A stretch of 64,000 nucleotides of DNA from Candidatus Binatia bacterium (GCA_029248525.1 JAQWJE010000013.1:88043-152042); one strand, 5' to 3'; counted from the first letter of the stretch, positions 1-9,353 are shown. Notes: generated from the sequence alone by a model not told the origin. Numbers and translations are program-made.

Positions 1-1333
1 GCTCCACGACTTCCTGAAGGATTTCCTTGGGGTCGCAATCTGCCTTGGCCACAGGGAGTTTGCCCGATTGAATCGCGGTCAGATCAAGCAGGTCGTTGAT
101 GATATGTAGCAGATGGCGACCGCTTTTCTCGATCGAGCTGGTGAATTCAAGACGCGAATCCTGTGGCAGGCCGTCGTCTTGCAGAATTTCGGCAAAGCCG
201 AGAATGGCCGAAAGAGGAGTTCGCAATTCGTGGCTCATATTGGCGAGAAACTCAGTCTTCGCCCGGCTGGCATTTTCAGCAGATGACAGGGCGCTGCGGA
301 GGTGATTGGTCACCTGCTGGCGCTGCTCAGCCTCGGTCTCGAGCTGGGTCGTGGTGACCTCGAGGTCACGGGTGCGCTCGGCAATCTGTCGCTTCAGACG
401 TTCTTGTTCGCGGAGCTCGGCTACCATCACGTTGAATTCCTGAATCAACGGGCCGAACTCGTCGGCGCGGAGGAGGTCGATCTGCACGTCCAGGTCTCCG
501 GTCGCTACGCTCTGTGCGGCGTGGCGCAGTTTTTCGACGGGCTCGACCAGCAGTCGAGACATCAGCCAGGCACTGACCAAAGCGAAGCCGACGGCCATGA
601 ACGAAACCGCACCCGCAAAAAGTCGATCTGCTCCCATATTGTCCGAGCCGAGAACCAGAAGGAGCAAGGAGAAAACCGGACAGACCGCGGCTGTGACCAG
701 CCAGAGCATACCGCGACCACGCAGGGAAAGCGGATGGACACCGGCGGACTCCGAGGGGGCTATGTTCTGGAAGAGACGCCCATAGAGCCAACGCTCCGTT
801 GCCAGTTCGACAACGAACACCCCCTGGCTGACCGATGTCAGACCGGCGATCGCAATCGAGATCGGCATATGAGTCAGGAGCCGGGGGTCGAGAGGGGTTT
901 CGGCCATCAGCATGAGCGGAATCAGCAGGCCCGGAATACAGAGCAACCACCCGGCCGCGGTTACGCCACCGAACCACCAAGGCAGGTGAACCGCACGGCG
1001 TTGCGCTCGCTCCAGCATCGGCTGAGACAGAGTCTCGCCTTTTTCCAGACGGCTCAGCGGGCGATAAAGCCAAGCGACCGCGAGGAGCCAAATTCCTGTT
1101 AATACAGGGTAAATAGTAATATTAAAAAGGAAGATCGTGCGCGTGAAGAGCTTGATCTGATCGCCCACCAGGAAGGGCGTGACGTGGGTCGTATTGTACC
1201 AGATGTTGAAAATGCTGCCGATAATCTGGGTCAGGAGGGGCAGGCCGGCGACCATCAATAATGTGCGGCTCACAGAGCGGCCGGGGACCTTCCAGTAAGG
1301 GGAAGAAGATGCGTCGCTGCCCCGGGAAGACAT
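1..1333 (-). CDS. Membrane sensor histidine kinase (3' end outside window)
   Basis: Read on the minus strand from ATG at 1333; the frame stays open to the window edge, so about 444 residues are visible and the ATPase domain is missing. The N-terminal half has about six hydrophobic segments, then a HAMP-like stretch (VEPVEKLRHAAQSVATGDLD), a coiled coil (LREQERLKRQIAERTRDLEV) and the dimerisation/phosphoacceptor box FLANMSHELRTPLSAILGF, whose His is the expected phosphorylation site. These are the standard parts of a transmembrane sensor kinase that would pass phosphate to a response regulator. A purine-rich AGGGGG lies just upstream of the ATG. It is divergent from the glutathione reductase gene. 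The signal sensed is unknown; the multi-TM sensor part has no periplasmic domain large enough to recognise. A shorter overlapping frame at 366-1091 is a shadow. Confidence 0.9.
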   Translation of the reverse strand, partial: MSSRGSDASSSPYWKVPGRSVSRTLLMVAGLPLLTQIIGSIFNIWYNTTHVTPFLVGDQIKLFTRTIFLFNITIYPVLTGIWLLAVAWLYRPLSRLEKGETLSQPMLERAQRRAVHLPWWFGGVTAAGWLLCIPGLLIPLMLMAETPLDPRLLTHMPISIAIAGLTSVSQGVFVVELATERWLYGRLFQNIAPSESAGVHPLSLRGRGMLWLVTAAVCPVFSLLLLVLGSDNMGADRLFAGAVSFMAVGFALVSAWLMSRLLVEPVEKLRHAAQSVATGDLDVQIDLLRADEFGPLIQEFNVMVAELREQERLKRQIAERTRDLEVTTTQLETEAEQRQQVTNHLRSALSSAENASRAKTEFLANMSHELRTPLSAILGFAEILQDDGLPQDSRLEFTSSIEKSGRHLLHIINDLLDLTAIQSGKLPVAKADCDPKEILQEVVE

Positions 1334-1594
1334 CTGCCCCCTGCCTGCCGACGCCTGACCGAAAGGACTTGAAGGCGTGACGATCGACGCGGCATGGCTG
1401 CCGATTTTTGGAATCATTTCCCCCACAGGGTAAATTATCGGCCCTCTGCGAGATTAAAGAGTAGGTGTAAATACCTACTTCGGCCTTTTTTTTCCGATTT
1501 TTGGGCCATTCTCGCTAGAATTCGCCATCGAGTCTGCACGAATCCGCCCACAGACGATTGTTCCTGCGGGCATTAATCGCGAGAAGGAAGAGTT
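1334..1594. promoter_or_regulatory. Divergent intergenic region with a palindromic operator candidate
   Basis: This 261-base gap separates the divergent kinase and glutathione reductase genes and must hold both promoters. It contains a perfect inverted repeat at 1460-1479 (AGTAGGT, six-base spacer, ACCTACT) followed by a T-rich run at 1486-1493. Because both flanking genes point away from it, a dimeric-repressor or activator site fits better than a terminator. The regulator is not known. Confidence 0.4.
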
Positions 1595-2950
1595 ATGAGC
1601 CGTTTTGATTTTGATCTTTTCACGATCGGTGCCGGGTCCGGAGGCGTCCGCGCCAGCCGTATGGCAGCGAGTTATGGGGCGCGCGTCGCGGTTGCCGAAG
1701 AGCAAAGGTTGGGGGGCACCTGTGTCAATGTCGGCTGCATCCCCAAAAAACTATTGGTCTACGCCTCACATTATTCCGAAGATTTTCATGACGCTGCAGG
1801 GTTCGGATGGACCGTCGGAGAAACCTCCTTCTCGTGGTCGGCCCTGATTGCGAACAAGGACGCGGAAATCCTCCGCTTGAACGGGATCTACCAGTCCATT
1901 CTGGAGACAGCCGGCGTCGAGATCATTCACGGTCATGCGAAGCTGGTGGATCCGCATACTGTCTCGGTCGATGGCAAGCTCCATACGGCCAAACACATCC
2001 TTCTCGCGACGGGTTCGTCGCCCGTTTGGCCGGAGATCGAGGGCTCCGAGATCGCGATTACCTCCGATGAGATGTTTGCGCTTCCCGATCAGCCCGAGCG
2101 GATTCTCGTCGTTGGGGGCGGCTATATTGCGGTGGAATTTGCCGGCATCATGCGGGGGTTGGGATCGTCCGTGACGCAGATCTATCGCGGGCCGCTTTTT
2201 CTGCGTGGCTTTGATAACGACGTCCGCGCGGCGCTGGCTGAGGAGATGCGAAAGAAGGATATCGATCTGCGCTTCGACACGGACGTGGTGCGACTCGAGC
2301 GCATGGAGACCGGGATCCGAGTCGTTCTGAACAACGGCCAGGAGCTGGAGGTCGATCAGGCTCTCTATGCGATTGGTCGTCGTCCCTTGACCCGCGATTT
2401 GGGTCTGGCTGAAGCCGGTGTGGCGGTCTCTCCCCAAGGAGCTGTTCTGGTGGACGAATACAGCTGCACCAATATTCCGAGTGTCCATGCGATTGGCGAT
2501 ATTACCGACCGGATTCAGCTCACTCCTGTGGCCATCCATGAGGGCATGGCCCTCGCGGCGACGCTTTTCGATGGCCGACCGACCCCGGTCGACCACGCGA
2601 ATATACCTTCGGCTGTGTTCAGTCAGCCCAGTTTCGCATCCGTCGGGATGACCGAGGAAGAGGCTCGCGAGGTATCTACGGAGGTGGAGATTTTCCGATC
2701 TCGTTTTCGCATCTTGAAGCATACCCTCACGGGCAGCGATGAAACCATGATGATGAAGTTGATTGTCGAGCGGAATAATCGGCTTGTTCTCGGGTTGCAT
2801 GTGCTGGGTCCCGAGGCGGGGGAAATCGTGCAGGGATTTGCGGTGGCGATCAAGGCAGGACTGACCAAGGAGCAATTTGACGACACCGTCGGGATCCATC
2901 CGACGGCCGCCGAGGAACTGGTCACCATGCGGACGCCGGTAGGCGAGTAA
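1595..2950 (+). CDS. gor: Glutathione-disulfide reductase
   Basis: 451 residues, the usual length. This cytoplasmic flavoprotein reduces oxidised glutathione with NADPH. The N-terminal FAD-binding motif GAGSGGVRAS is followed by the redox disulfide in GGTCVNVGCIPKK (Cys43/Cys48). A second Rossmann motif (GGGYIAVEFAG) is followed by arginines in IYRGPLFLRGFD at the place where glutathione reductases bind the NADPH 2'-phosphate. The FAD motif AIGDIT follows, and the C-terminus carries the catalytic pair in HPTAAEE (His435/Glu440). These distinguish it from lipoamide and mercuric reductases. The start is supported by AAGGAAGAG a few bases upstream of ATG. A glutathione peroxidase at 52404 supplies the obvious partner reaction. 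dapL follows 43 bases downstream and may be cotranscribed. Confidence 0.95.
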   Translation: MSRFDFDLFTIGAGSGGVRASRMAASYGARVAVAEEQRLGGTCVNVGCIPKKLLVYASHYSEDFHDAAGFGWTVGETSFSWSALIANKDAEILRLNGIYQSILETAGVEIIHGHAKLVDPHTVSVDGKLHTAKHILLATGSSPVWPEIEGSEIAITSDEMFALPDQPERILVVGGGYIAVEFAGIMRGLGSSVTQIYRGPLFLRGFDNDVRAALAEEMRKKDIDLRFDTDVVRLERMETGIRVVLNNGQELEVDQALYAIGRRPLTRDLGLAEAGVAVSPQGAVLVDEYSCTNIPSVHAIGDITDRIQLTPVAIHEGMALAATLFDGRPTPVDHANIPSAVFSQPSFASVGMTEEEAREVSTEVEIFRSRFRILKHTLTGSDETMMMKLIVERNNRLVLGLHVLGPEAGEIVQGFAVAIKAGLTKEQFDDTVGIHPTAAEELVTMRTPVGE

Positions 2951-2993
2951 ACTTCCGGTTGGCAGAGCTGCATTGGTTGGTTAACTCTTGGCC

Positions 2994-4226
2994 ATGGCAC
3001 GGATCAACGAGAACTATCTCAAGCTGCAGGCAGGTTATCTCTTTCCCGAAATCGGACGCCGCGTCGGTGCGTTCAGCAAGGAGAACCCGAAGGCCTCGAT
3101 CATCAAATTAGGTATCGGCGATGTGACCGAGCCTCTGGTCCCTGCGGTGGTCGAGGCGATGCATGCCGCGGTTGACGAGATGGCAACTCAGGCTGGTTTT
3201 CGGGGCTACGGCCCCGAGCAGGGCTACGACTTTCTGAATGAAACCATTCGGGAGCATGATTTTGCGGCTCGCGGAGTCGAGCTGTCTGCGGATGAATTAT
3301 TTATCTCGGACGGATCGAAATGTGATAGCGGCAATATTCAGGAGATCTTCGGGCTCGATAATATTGTCGCCTTGACCGATCCGGTCTATCCCGTCTACCT
3401 CGACACCAATGTCATGGCTGGTCGCAGCGGCCCTGCGGGTGATGACGGCAAATATGCAGGAATCGTCTATATGCCGGCGACTGCTGAAAACTCCTTTACG
3501 CCGACGCCTCCCGATGTTCCGGTCGATCTGATTTATCTATGCTCCCCGAATAACCCGACAGGGATGGCTGCGACCCGGGAGCAGTTGGCGATGTGGGTGG
3601 CGTACGCCAAGGAGAATAGCGCCGTCATTCTCTTTGACGCTGCGTATGAGGGCTTTATCTCCAACCCGGATATTCCGCACTCGATCTATGAGATCGAAGG
3701 CGCTCGAGAAGTGGCCCTGGAATTTCGAAGCTTCTCGAAAAGTGCCGGATTCACCGGGACACGTTGCGCCTTTACCGTCGTTCCGAAGGAAGTCATGGGA
3801 ACGACTGCCGCAGGCGACAAGGTGCCGCTCAACGGACTGTGGAACCGTCGGCATTGTACGAAATTCAACGGGGTCTCCTATCCCGTCCAGCGCGCGGCTG
3901 CAGCCGTCTATACGCCCGAGGGGCGACAGCAGACGCGCAAGATCGTCTCGTTCTATATGGAAAACGCAGTCCGGATTCGTGAGGGACTTGCGGACTCGGG
4001 GTTCGAAGTCTTCGGTGGGGTGGATGCACCCTATATCTGGTTCCGGACGCCGACCGGCACGACTTCGTGGGACTTCTTCGATCAATTGCTGACGCAGGCC
4101 GAAGTTGTCGGGACGCCTGGGTCAGGCTTTGGCCCTTCGGGTGAGGGGTATTTCCGACTCAGTGCCTTCAACTCTCGGGAAAATGTCGAAGAGGCGTTGC
4201 GCCGGATCTCTGCGGTCTCCTGGTAG
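2994..4226 (+). CDS. dapL: LL-diaminopimelate aminotransferase
   Basis: 410 residues, typical for DapL. It converts tetrahydrodipicolinate directly to LL-diaminopimelate using glutamate and PLP, bypassing the succinylase and acetylase routes of lysine and peptidoglycan precursor synthesis. Diagnostic stretches are the N-terminus [28 protein letters not shown], the [16 protein letters not shown] segment and the PLP-binding [12 protein letters not shown] with Lys249. An upstream TTG at 2988 in the same frame is possible, but ATG at 2994 matches the family N-terminus better; no strong Shine-Dalgarno decides it. DapL is known from plants, Chlamydiae, cyanobacteria, spirochaetes and several former deltaproteobacterial lineages, which is a useful lineage hint. 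Confidence 0.95.
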   Translation: MARINENYLKLQAGYLFPEIGRRVGAFSKENPKASIIKLGIGDVTEPLVPAVVEAMHAAVDEMATQAGFRGYGPEQGYDFLNETIREHDFAARGVELSADELFISDGSKCDSGNIQEIFGLDNIVALTDPVYPVYLDTNVMAGRSGPAGDDGKYAGIVYMPATAENSFTPTPPDVPVDLIYLCSPNNPTGMAATREQLAMWVAYAKENSAVILFDAAYEGFISNPDIPHSIYEIEGAREVALEFRSFSKSAGFTGTRCAFTVVPKEVMGTTAAGDKVPLNGLWNRRHCTKFNGVSYPVQRAAAAVYTPEGRQQTRKIVSFYMENAVRIREGLADSGFEVFGGVDAPYIWFRTPTGTTSWDFFDQLLTQAEVVGTPGSGFGPSGEGYFRLSAFNSRENVEEALRRISAVSW

Positions 4227-4250
4227 GAGAGGAATCGGCCGGAGGAAATG

Positions 4251-5075
4251 TCAGGGGTCGACCGGCCTTCTCCATACTTCGTATCGATCGCTCATCAAAA
4301 TTTTCTTGCACCCAGCGTCCTGAGCAGTCTCGCGTATCTCGTCTGTCCAGGGGGTCCCGCGGTGAAAGACGACCACATCGATTTCCCGATCGCGAAGAAT
4401 TTGCCGGAGGGCCGTGGGCCCCATCCGGAACCTTTCCATGCCTTCGACGTACTGCATGAGTTTCCAGCGCTTTTGAGACTCACGCCATCCGAGGTGGGCA
4501 CCTAGTCGGTGAGCCCAATACAGGCGATTCAGATAGGGGTAGTCGTGGCCGCGGGAGACCGGAATCCAGGTCGCGATGGCATCGGGAGCGAGAACAATGA
4601 GCCTGCCCGCGCTTGCGGCCGAAATTTCTCGCGCCAGATCGAATTCGGCTGGAGGGACTTTCAGTCCGGGGAACCCGAAGCGCACTCGATTTTCGGGGCG
4701 CATCGTACTGGTGGGGCCAATAAACGCTGCCACCAGGAGGGCCAGTACTGCCGTGCCCGTCAGGAACCCGCGGAGGCGTGCGGAGGTGGCGCAGGCGAGC
4801 AAGCTCAGGAGGCCCGCGGCGGCAATGGCCGCAATCGGGATTGGCCAGAAAAAAAGACGCCAGGGTTGAAAGGTTGGCACGACGGTATCGAGGACCCAGC
4901 TTGTCATTGCGGGCGAGAGACGGACCAGGCTCAGTCCCAGAAGAACGATGGCGGCCGAGCGCCGTAACAGGCTGCCGTGGGGCGCAAGCCATGCCGCCCC
5001 GAGGACTCCGGCCAGAAGGAGCCAGAAACTGGGGCCACTCCCCAATACCTCCGTGAAGGCACTGATGACGTTCAT
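4251..5075 (-). CDS. Membrane protein, C-terminal half of a split polytopic protein
   Basis: 274 residues with about four hydrophobic segments in the first 130 residues, then a soluble C-terminal domain of about 140 residues rich in Arg and Trp. I do not recognise a named family with certainty. Its ATG overlaps the stop of the upstream minus-strand gene in an ATGA, so it is translationally coupled to it. The two together would make a polytopic protein of about 650 residues, with the acidic loop motif in the first half and the tail here. That arrangement resembles GT-C glycosyltransferases or the poorly characterised large membrane proteins with a DADD motif, but this is inference. It converges with dapL, with a 24-base gap. 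Confidence 0.75.
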   Translation of the reverse strand: MNVISAFTEVLGSGPSFWLLLAGVLGAAWLAPHGSLLRRSAAIVLLGLSLVRLSPAMTSWVLDTVVPTFQPWRLFFWPIPIAAIAAAGLLSLLACATSARLRGFLTGTAVLALLVAAFIGPTSTMRPENRVRFGFPGLKVPPAEFDLAREISAASAGRLIVLAPDAIATWIPVSRGHDYPYLNRLYWAHRLGAHLGWRESQKRWKLMQYVEGMERFRMGPTALRQILRDREIDVVVFHRGTPWTDEIRETAQDAGCKKILMSDRYEVWRRPVDP

Positions 5076-6220
5076 AGGACCCCCAAAAGCATCGCAAGAG
5101 CCACGGGATAGAGTGCGGTCAGCAGTCCGCAGAACATTGTCTGTGCCGATTTTCGATCAGGAGACGAGGAGGCGACGAGTACGCCGATCAGGGCGACTGG
5201 TGCAATCACGATTCCCGTCGAGGACACCCCGGTCGATGCGACCATCGCAAGAAGAAGGACACACCAATTCCTTCCCGTGGGCGTGCGCATGTAGTGAAAG
5301 CCCGAGGCAATCATCATCGGAAGCACCGCTGCAAGCAGGATGCCCTTCCCCTGATGAATGCGAACAAAGGCAAAATTCCCATACCCTCGGTGACTCTCCC
5401 CGAGCGCGAAGAGGATCAGAATTGTGAAAATTGTGCCCAGAAGCCATTGCCGCGGCCAGAAGATCTTCTGCAGTTCCGCTTGCGCGAATACGGCCAGCAG
5501 GGTGGCCCAAAAGGCGAACGCGATATGCAGCAGCGAAATCGGAGAAAAGCCGGTCGCACGGGCCAGGATGCCCGCTAGAATTTCCAGAGTATGGGAGCGG
5601 TAGGCTGCTTCAGGCAGCGGGATGTCCGATTCTGTCAGAGAACCGTCAAAGCTGAGAAGTGTCCGGTCGGGGAAGTCCGCTGCCGTCGTCGCGATATTTA
5701 CGTACATGGCATCGTCAGCATCGGGACGGTGCGCACTGGCGGTAATGAATGCGATGAGAATCGCAAGGATCAGAAGTCCTCGCTCGGCTCTCGGGGAGGA
5801 AGAGGGGGATATCCAAAGCGGTGGCCGGCGGATCTCGAGCATGAGAATTCCGGTCGCAATAATCGCCAACGCCCCGGCCAGGATCTCAGGTTCGGCTGCG
5901 AACCCCGCAAGAGCAAGCATTACAAAGCTCAGAAAAAATGGAATCAACTTTTGCCAGGACGACAATTTCTCCGGCGTCGGAGGCGCCGTTGTCCTCGGGG
6001 GATCGACCGCATGAGAGCGCGCAGTCGAGCCTTTTTTGGACTGATACAGGGCTTTGGCGGCGAAACCGGCGAGGAGGGCCATCATCAGAAGGAGGACAGA
6101 GATCCCCAACTGTCGGGGTGTACCGCCGGCGAGAGCTGTGCCTTGGGCGAGGAGCGTCCAGAGACCAAAACCGACGATCGATCCGCGACTGAAGCGACTG
6201 CCCAAGGAAGATTGGCTCAT
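5072..6220 (-). CDS. Polytopic membrane protein with DADD loop motif (N-terminal half)
   Basis: 382 residues from ATG 6220; an in-frame TTG at 6247 would overlap the upstream gene, and an AGGGA precedes the ATG, so ATG is preferred. There are about nine hydrophobic segments. After the fourth comes a periplasmic-side loop with HRPDADDAMYVN, an acidic cluster directly following a membrane helix, as in the first loop of GT-C glycosyltransferases. HRGYGNFAFVRIHQGK is a second conserved-looking loop. It ends abruptly on a membrane helix (LAMLLGVL) and the next gene starts in the overlapping ATGA. It follows the sulfotransferase/glycosyltransferase fusion by 13 bases, suggesting a glycan assembly role. 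Function is not established. Confidence 0.75.
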   Translation of the reverse strand: MSQSSLGSRFSRGSIVGFGLWTLLAQGTALAGGTPRQLGISVLLLMMALLAGFAAKALYQSKKGSTARSHAVDPPRTTAPPTPEKLSSWQKLIPFFLSFVMLALAGFAAEPEILAGALAIIATGILMLEIRRPPLWISPSSSPRAERGLLILAILIAFITASAHRPDADDAMYVNIATTAADFPDRTLLSFDGSLTESDIPLPEAAYRSHTLEILAGILARATGFSPISLLHIAFAFWATLLAVFAQAELQKIFWPRQWLLGTIFTILILFALGESHRGYGNFAFVRIHQGKGILLAAVLPMMIASGFHYMRTPTGRNWCVLLLAMVASTGVSSTGIVIAPVALIGVLVASSSPDRKSAQTMFCGLLTALYPVALAMLLGVL

Positions 6221-6233
6221 GCCGAGATGTTCC

Positions 6234-9200
6234 CTAGTGCCGTCCAATTAATCGGCGCCCGAATCCGCTCAGGCCTTCGATTTTCCAGATGCGGCGGATT
6301 TTATTGGCGCGAGTTGGATCCTGAATTTTCTGGACAAGCCCGCGAACCCTGTCGAGCACTCGCAGCGCGCGGGTGGGAACCTCGAGGCTGGCGATGAGTT
6401 CAGGGTTGAAGGATGTGGTTCGCGCTGGATAGGGCTCGAGGTGATCCACGAGTTCCTGCCAGGCGGCGGCCGCATGTTGCGACCCCAGTTCCTGATTGGC
6501 CGCTCTTTTTGCGGCAGTCGCGAGAGCCTCGCGACCCGCGGCATCATCGAGGAGATCATAGATGCTATTTGTCCAGGCCTCGGTCTCATTGATAGCTAAC
6601 CGGCCGGTGACTCCATCGATCACGACTTGTGCGTACGGCGCGACATTGGAGCAGATCGCAGGCACTCCCGTCTGTGCATAATCGAGGAATTTGATCGCGC
6701 TTTTACAGCTATTGAACCGAGACTCGTCCAGCGGGATCAGGCCGATTGCATTCGGGAGACTCTGGAGGAAAAGGCGGAAGTTCTGGTAGTTCAGATTCTT
6801 GTTCCTCTCGATATCGAGCCCTTGATCAGCCAGATAATCACCTGGAGGTCCGATCCCGATCAAGCGAACCTGATCTCCCCTGCTTGCTTGTACCTCGCGC
6901 AGGCAATCGGTGATGAAATCGAGCCGAACCGTATCGGATGAAGCAACCACAAGCGCGACACGCTCATCCTTGGTCGCGATTTCCGGGTGTGGTGCGATTG
7001 CGGGCGAGGTGTTGGGCACAACAAAAATATTCGGGTTCAACTCGCGGTAGGCTTCGCGAAGAGGCTCGGTGGCAACAGTGACCGCATCGACGGTAGCGAT
7101 CGTCTCCTCGAGAATTTTGCGCTTCGCTGTCGTTGTTTTGGCAGAGAGCAGGTAGTCCGGAATCTCGGTGAGCAGATCGTCAATATCGAAGACGATTTTC
7201 TTGCCGTAACCTTGCAGCTGCCGAATCAAGGCGAGCGTCGGTTCATTGGCCTCGCGCTGGAGCACAATAATCTCGGCCCAGGCGATATCTTCCGGCAACG
7301 GGATGATCAGGTTGCCGCATCGGAAATGACCACCGAGTTGTTCACTCCATTCACGCAGTGGCTGTCGGATGCGGATATCGACCAGAGTGCTGTCGGCGAC
7401 CGGCGGTAATGCGAGAATGCGTTTCCCAGTCCGGGCAGGGAAGTTCACCGGAATTTCGATGGGCTTGTCGATATTGGTGGGTCGCGCAAGAATGACGAAC
7501 TGGAAGACATCGGCTTCGTCATCGTTGCAAAACTCGGTAGCGGCCGCAGTCGAAGCTGGTTGAACGGGAATTCCGGTTGCTGACACGGGCAGCACTGTCT
7601 TCGCGATTCTCTCGACGGTGAAGCCGGCGTGCGCAAAAAGTTCGAGAATGCTGTCGCGGGTAAAGAAGCGCAGATGGGTCTCGTCCATGATGCCGAGTTT
7701 GCTGTACTCGAATCGACCTTCGAGAAGCATGCTGCGCACGGCGAGATGGGCGACGTTGGGTATCGATGCGATGACGCAGCCTTGGGGGCCGAGAAGCTCG
7801 CGGGTCTGGCGTAAAATCGTCTCCGGGTCAGCAATATGCTCCAGCACATCGCCAAATGTGACGAAATCAAATGCCGAGGGGCGATCTTTGGTCTCGAGAA
7901 ACTTCTCGATTGTCCCCACGAAAACGTTGTCGAGAGATTCTTTGGCGACAGCGGCGGCTTGATTGTCGGTCTCGACCCCCCAGACCTCATGGCCAAACGC
8001 GCGCAGAGCATTGCCGAAATAACCCGAAGCGCAGCCGGCCTCCAGGATCCGACAAACGCGGCCCTCGCTGGCTTCGGTCAGAAAACGAAAGGCAATTGAA
8101 TGAGAGTTGTTCTCTATCGAGAAATCGATCGAGCCCTTGTAGGTCAGACTTTGGCTCTCCTCGGGTCTCGTTGCCGGGATGGTGAGAGTTTTCTCGAGAT
8201 TCTGTGAGAATTCCAGAGGAGGGCTTTTGCCCTCCGGCAATCGGGAGAGAATCTCGGGCACGGGCGTCTCGGGACTGATCACTCCTAATTCCCGCAGTGT
8301 ATCCAGCGCCGTCTGGAACCCGTTGCTGACATCGTCAAGCTGCTGGTCCCGCTGCTTGAGGGCGTCTACAGATTCTCGAAATGCAGCCCGCGTCTCTTCC
8401 AGTTCGTGCGCCATTTGGTTGTGCGTGGCGTAAAATAGCGAACTGCTAGCGTTGGTCCGCTCGCGGATGTGCTCAAGTGCACGGCCAGGATTGAAGGATG
8501 AGTCGACAGCCGCCCTTTGGAACACCTCCCAGGCTTCGGCCACCATCGGGTTTTCCGGAGATGTGAGTTGATGATGGCGCAAACTCGGTGCGGCAAAGGC
8601 AGACAGAGCTTCACGGCTGTCTTCAGGAGAGGTGGCGAAGGGCACGTCGAGGTGGTCCGCGATCTTCTGGCAGGTTGCTGTCGGGTTCTCGAGAATCTCT
8701 TCGAACGTTATAAACAGGCGCGGTAGGTCTCGAGTAACTTCCTCGGTGCTCAGCATCTGGGTGAGCCACAGCAACAGGCTGCGCTCCTCGGAGAACTGGT
8801 CGCGTCTTTCGAGCGAGGCCGCAATTTCGGAGGGTTTCCGCAAAACAATAATGGCTTTGGCCGCGCGAGCCTCCTTCCTCATGATATCGGTCCATAGGGG
8901 CAGCAGTCGAGCGAGCCGGGGGTCCTTGACGCCGATGACGGGCCCGCGAAGATCCTGATGGGCGATCGACCGAAGGTGCCGTTGCTCGGCAATACCACTG
9001 GCGCCATGCCACCAATCCTCGGGGAGGGCGCAGGGGTCGGCCCAGTCGGACCCCAGAAGCGTGAGAAGCTGATCGTGGACCTCGAGGACCTGGCGGTGCT
9101 CGAAAAAACCCTTTTCGTTCACGTCTTTTCGGGCTGGGACCATATCGGTTCCGAAGTCGACGCCCAGAGCGGCCAGGCACCCCGCCATCAGGGAGGTCCC

Positions 9201-9245
9201 CGACCGGTGCATGCCGAGCACGAAAAGAGCGATTTTTTCGTTCAT
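6234..9245 (-). CDS. Sulfotransferase-methyltransferase-glycosyltransferase fusion protein
   Basis: 1003 residues with three enzyme domains in one chain. Residues about 4-235 are a sulfotransferase: P-loop VLGMHRSGTS (11-18) for PAPS, then GVKDPRLARLLP. A predicted coiled-coil linker spans about 255-320. Residues about 375-560 are a class I SAM methyltransferase with motif I LEAGCASGYFG (401-411), the GVETD acidic residue and FGDVLEH. Residues about 608-935 are a GT-B glycosyltransferase with FDIDDLL and KSAIKFLDYAQTGVPAICSN near the donor site. Chosen start: ATG 9245 with AGGGAAGA seven bases upstream; an upstream in-frame start at 9293 has no such signal. No signal peptide or TM is seen, so it is cytoplasmic. 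It heads an apparent operon with the two membrane proteins and probably modifies a surface glycan or glycolipid. The acceptor is unknown. Confidence 0.9.
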   Translation of the reverse strand: MNEKIALFVLGMHRSGTSLMAGCLAALGVDFGTDMVPARKDVNEKGFFEHRQVLEVHDQLLTLLGSDWADPCALPEDWWHGASGIAEQRHLRSIAHQDLRGPVIGVKDPRLARLLPLWTDIMRKEARAAKAIIVLRKPSEIAASLERRDQFSEERSLLLWLTQMLSTEEVTRDLPRLFITFEEILENPTATCQKIADHLDVPFATSPEDSREALSAFAAPSLRHHQLTSPENPMVAEAWEVFQRAAVDSSFNPGRALEHIRERTNASSSLFYATHNQMAHELEETRAAFRESVDALKQRDQQLDDVSNGFQTALDTLRELGVISPETPVPEILSRLPEGKSPPLEFSQNLEKTLTIPATRPEESQSLTYKGSIDFSIENNSHSIAFRFLTEASEGRVCRILEAGCASGYFGNALRAFGHEVWGVETDNQAAAVAKESLDNVFVGTIEKFLETKDRPSAFDFVTFGDVLEHIADPETILRQTRELLGPQGCVIASIPNVAHLAVRSMLLEGRFEYSKLGIMDETHLRFFTRDSILELFAHAGFTVERIAKTVLPVSATGIPVQPASTAAATEFCNDDEADVFQFVILARPTNIDKPIEIPVNFPARTGKRILALPPVADSTLVDIRIRQPLREWSEQLGGHFRCGNLIIPLPEDIAWAEIIVLQREANEPTLALIRQLQGYGKKIVFDIDDLLTEIPDYLLSAKTTTAKRKILEETIATVDAVTVATEPLREAYRELNPNIFVVPNTSPAIAPHPEIATKDERVALVVASSDTVRLDFITDCLREVQASRGDQVRLIGIGPPGDYLADQGLDIERNKNLNYQNFRLFLQSLPNAIGLIPLDESRFNSCKSAIKFLDYAQTGVPAICSNVAPYAQVVIDGVTGRLAINETEAWTNSIYDLLDDAAGREALATAAKRAANQELGSQHAAAAWQELVDHLEPYPARTTSFNPELIASLEVPTRALRVLDRVRGLVQKIQDPTRANKIRRIWKIEGLSGFGRRLIGRH

Positions 9246-9310
9246 GCCCAATCTTCCCTGTTGGACTCGGGGAAGTAAAACGCTTGGTCCCAACGGTCGC
9301 GCTGTTTGGC

Positions 9311-9347
9311 GAGTGATCCGACGGCCTTGACGGTCGTCGGATCACTC
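9311..9347 (-). terminator. Long perfect hairpin between protease and fusion gene
   Basis: GAGTGATCCGAC (9311-9322) pairs perfectly with GTCGGATCACTC (9336-9347). Pairing continues inward through four more positions (one G-U) to a five-base loop, TTGAC. It sits seven bases past the stop of the secreted protease and upstream of the fusion gene, both on the minus strand. No T-run follows on the minus strand, so it is an atypical terminator or an mRNA-stabilising or processing hairpin. Confidence 0.6.
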
Positions 9348-9353
9348 ACCCGA

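Noticed and set aside
366..1091. Minus-strand frame of 241 codons inside the histidine kinase
   Set aside because: It is Arg/Pro/Ala-rich and out of frame with the kinase, whose H-box and HAMP regions are clear in the neighbouring frame.
1460..1493. Reading the inverted repeat plus T-run as an intrinsic terminator
   Set aside because: Both neighbouring genes are transcribed away from it, so nothing should terminate there; the T-run is also six bases beyond the stem.
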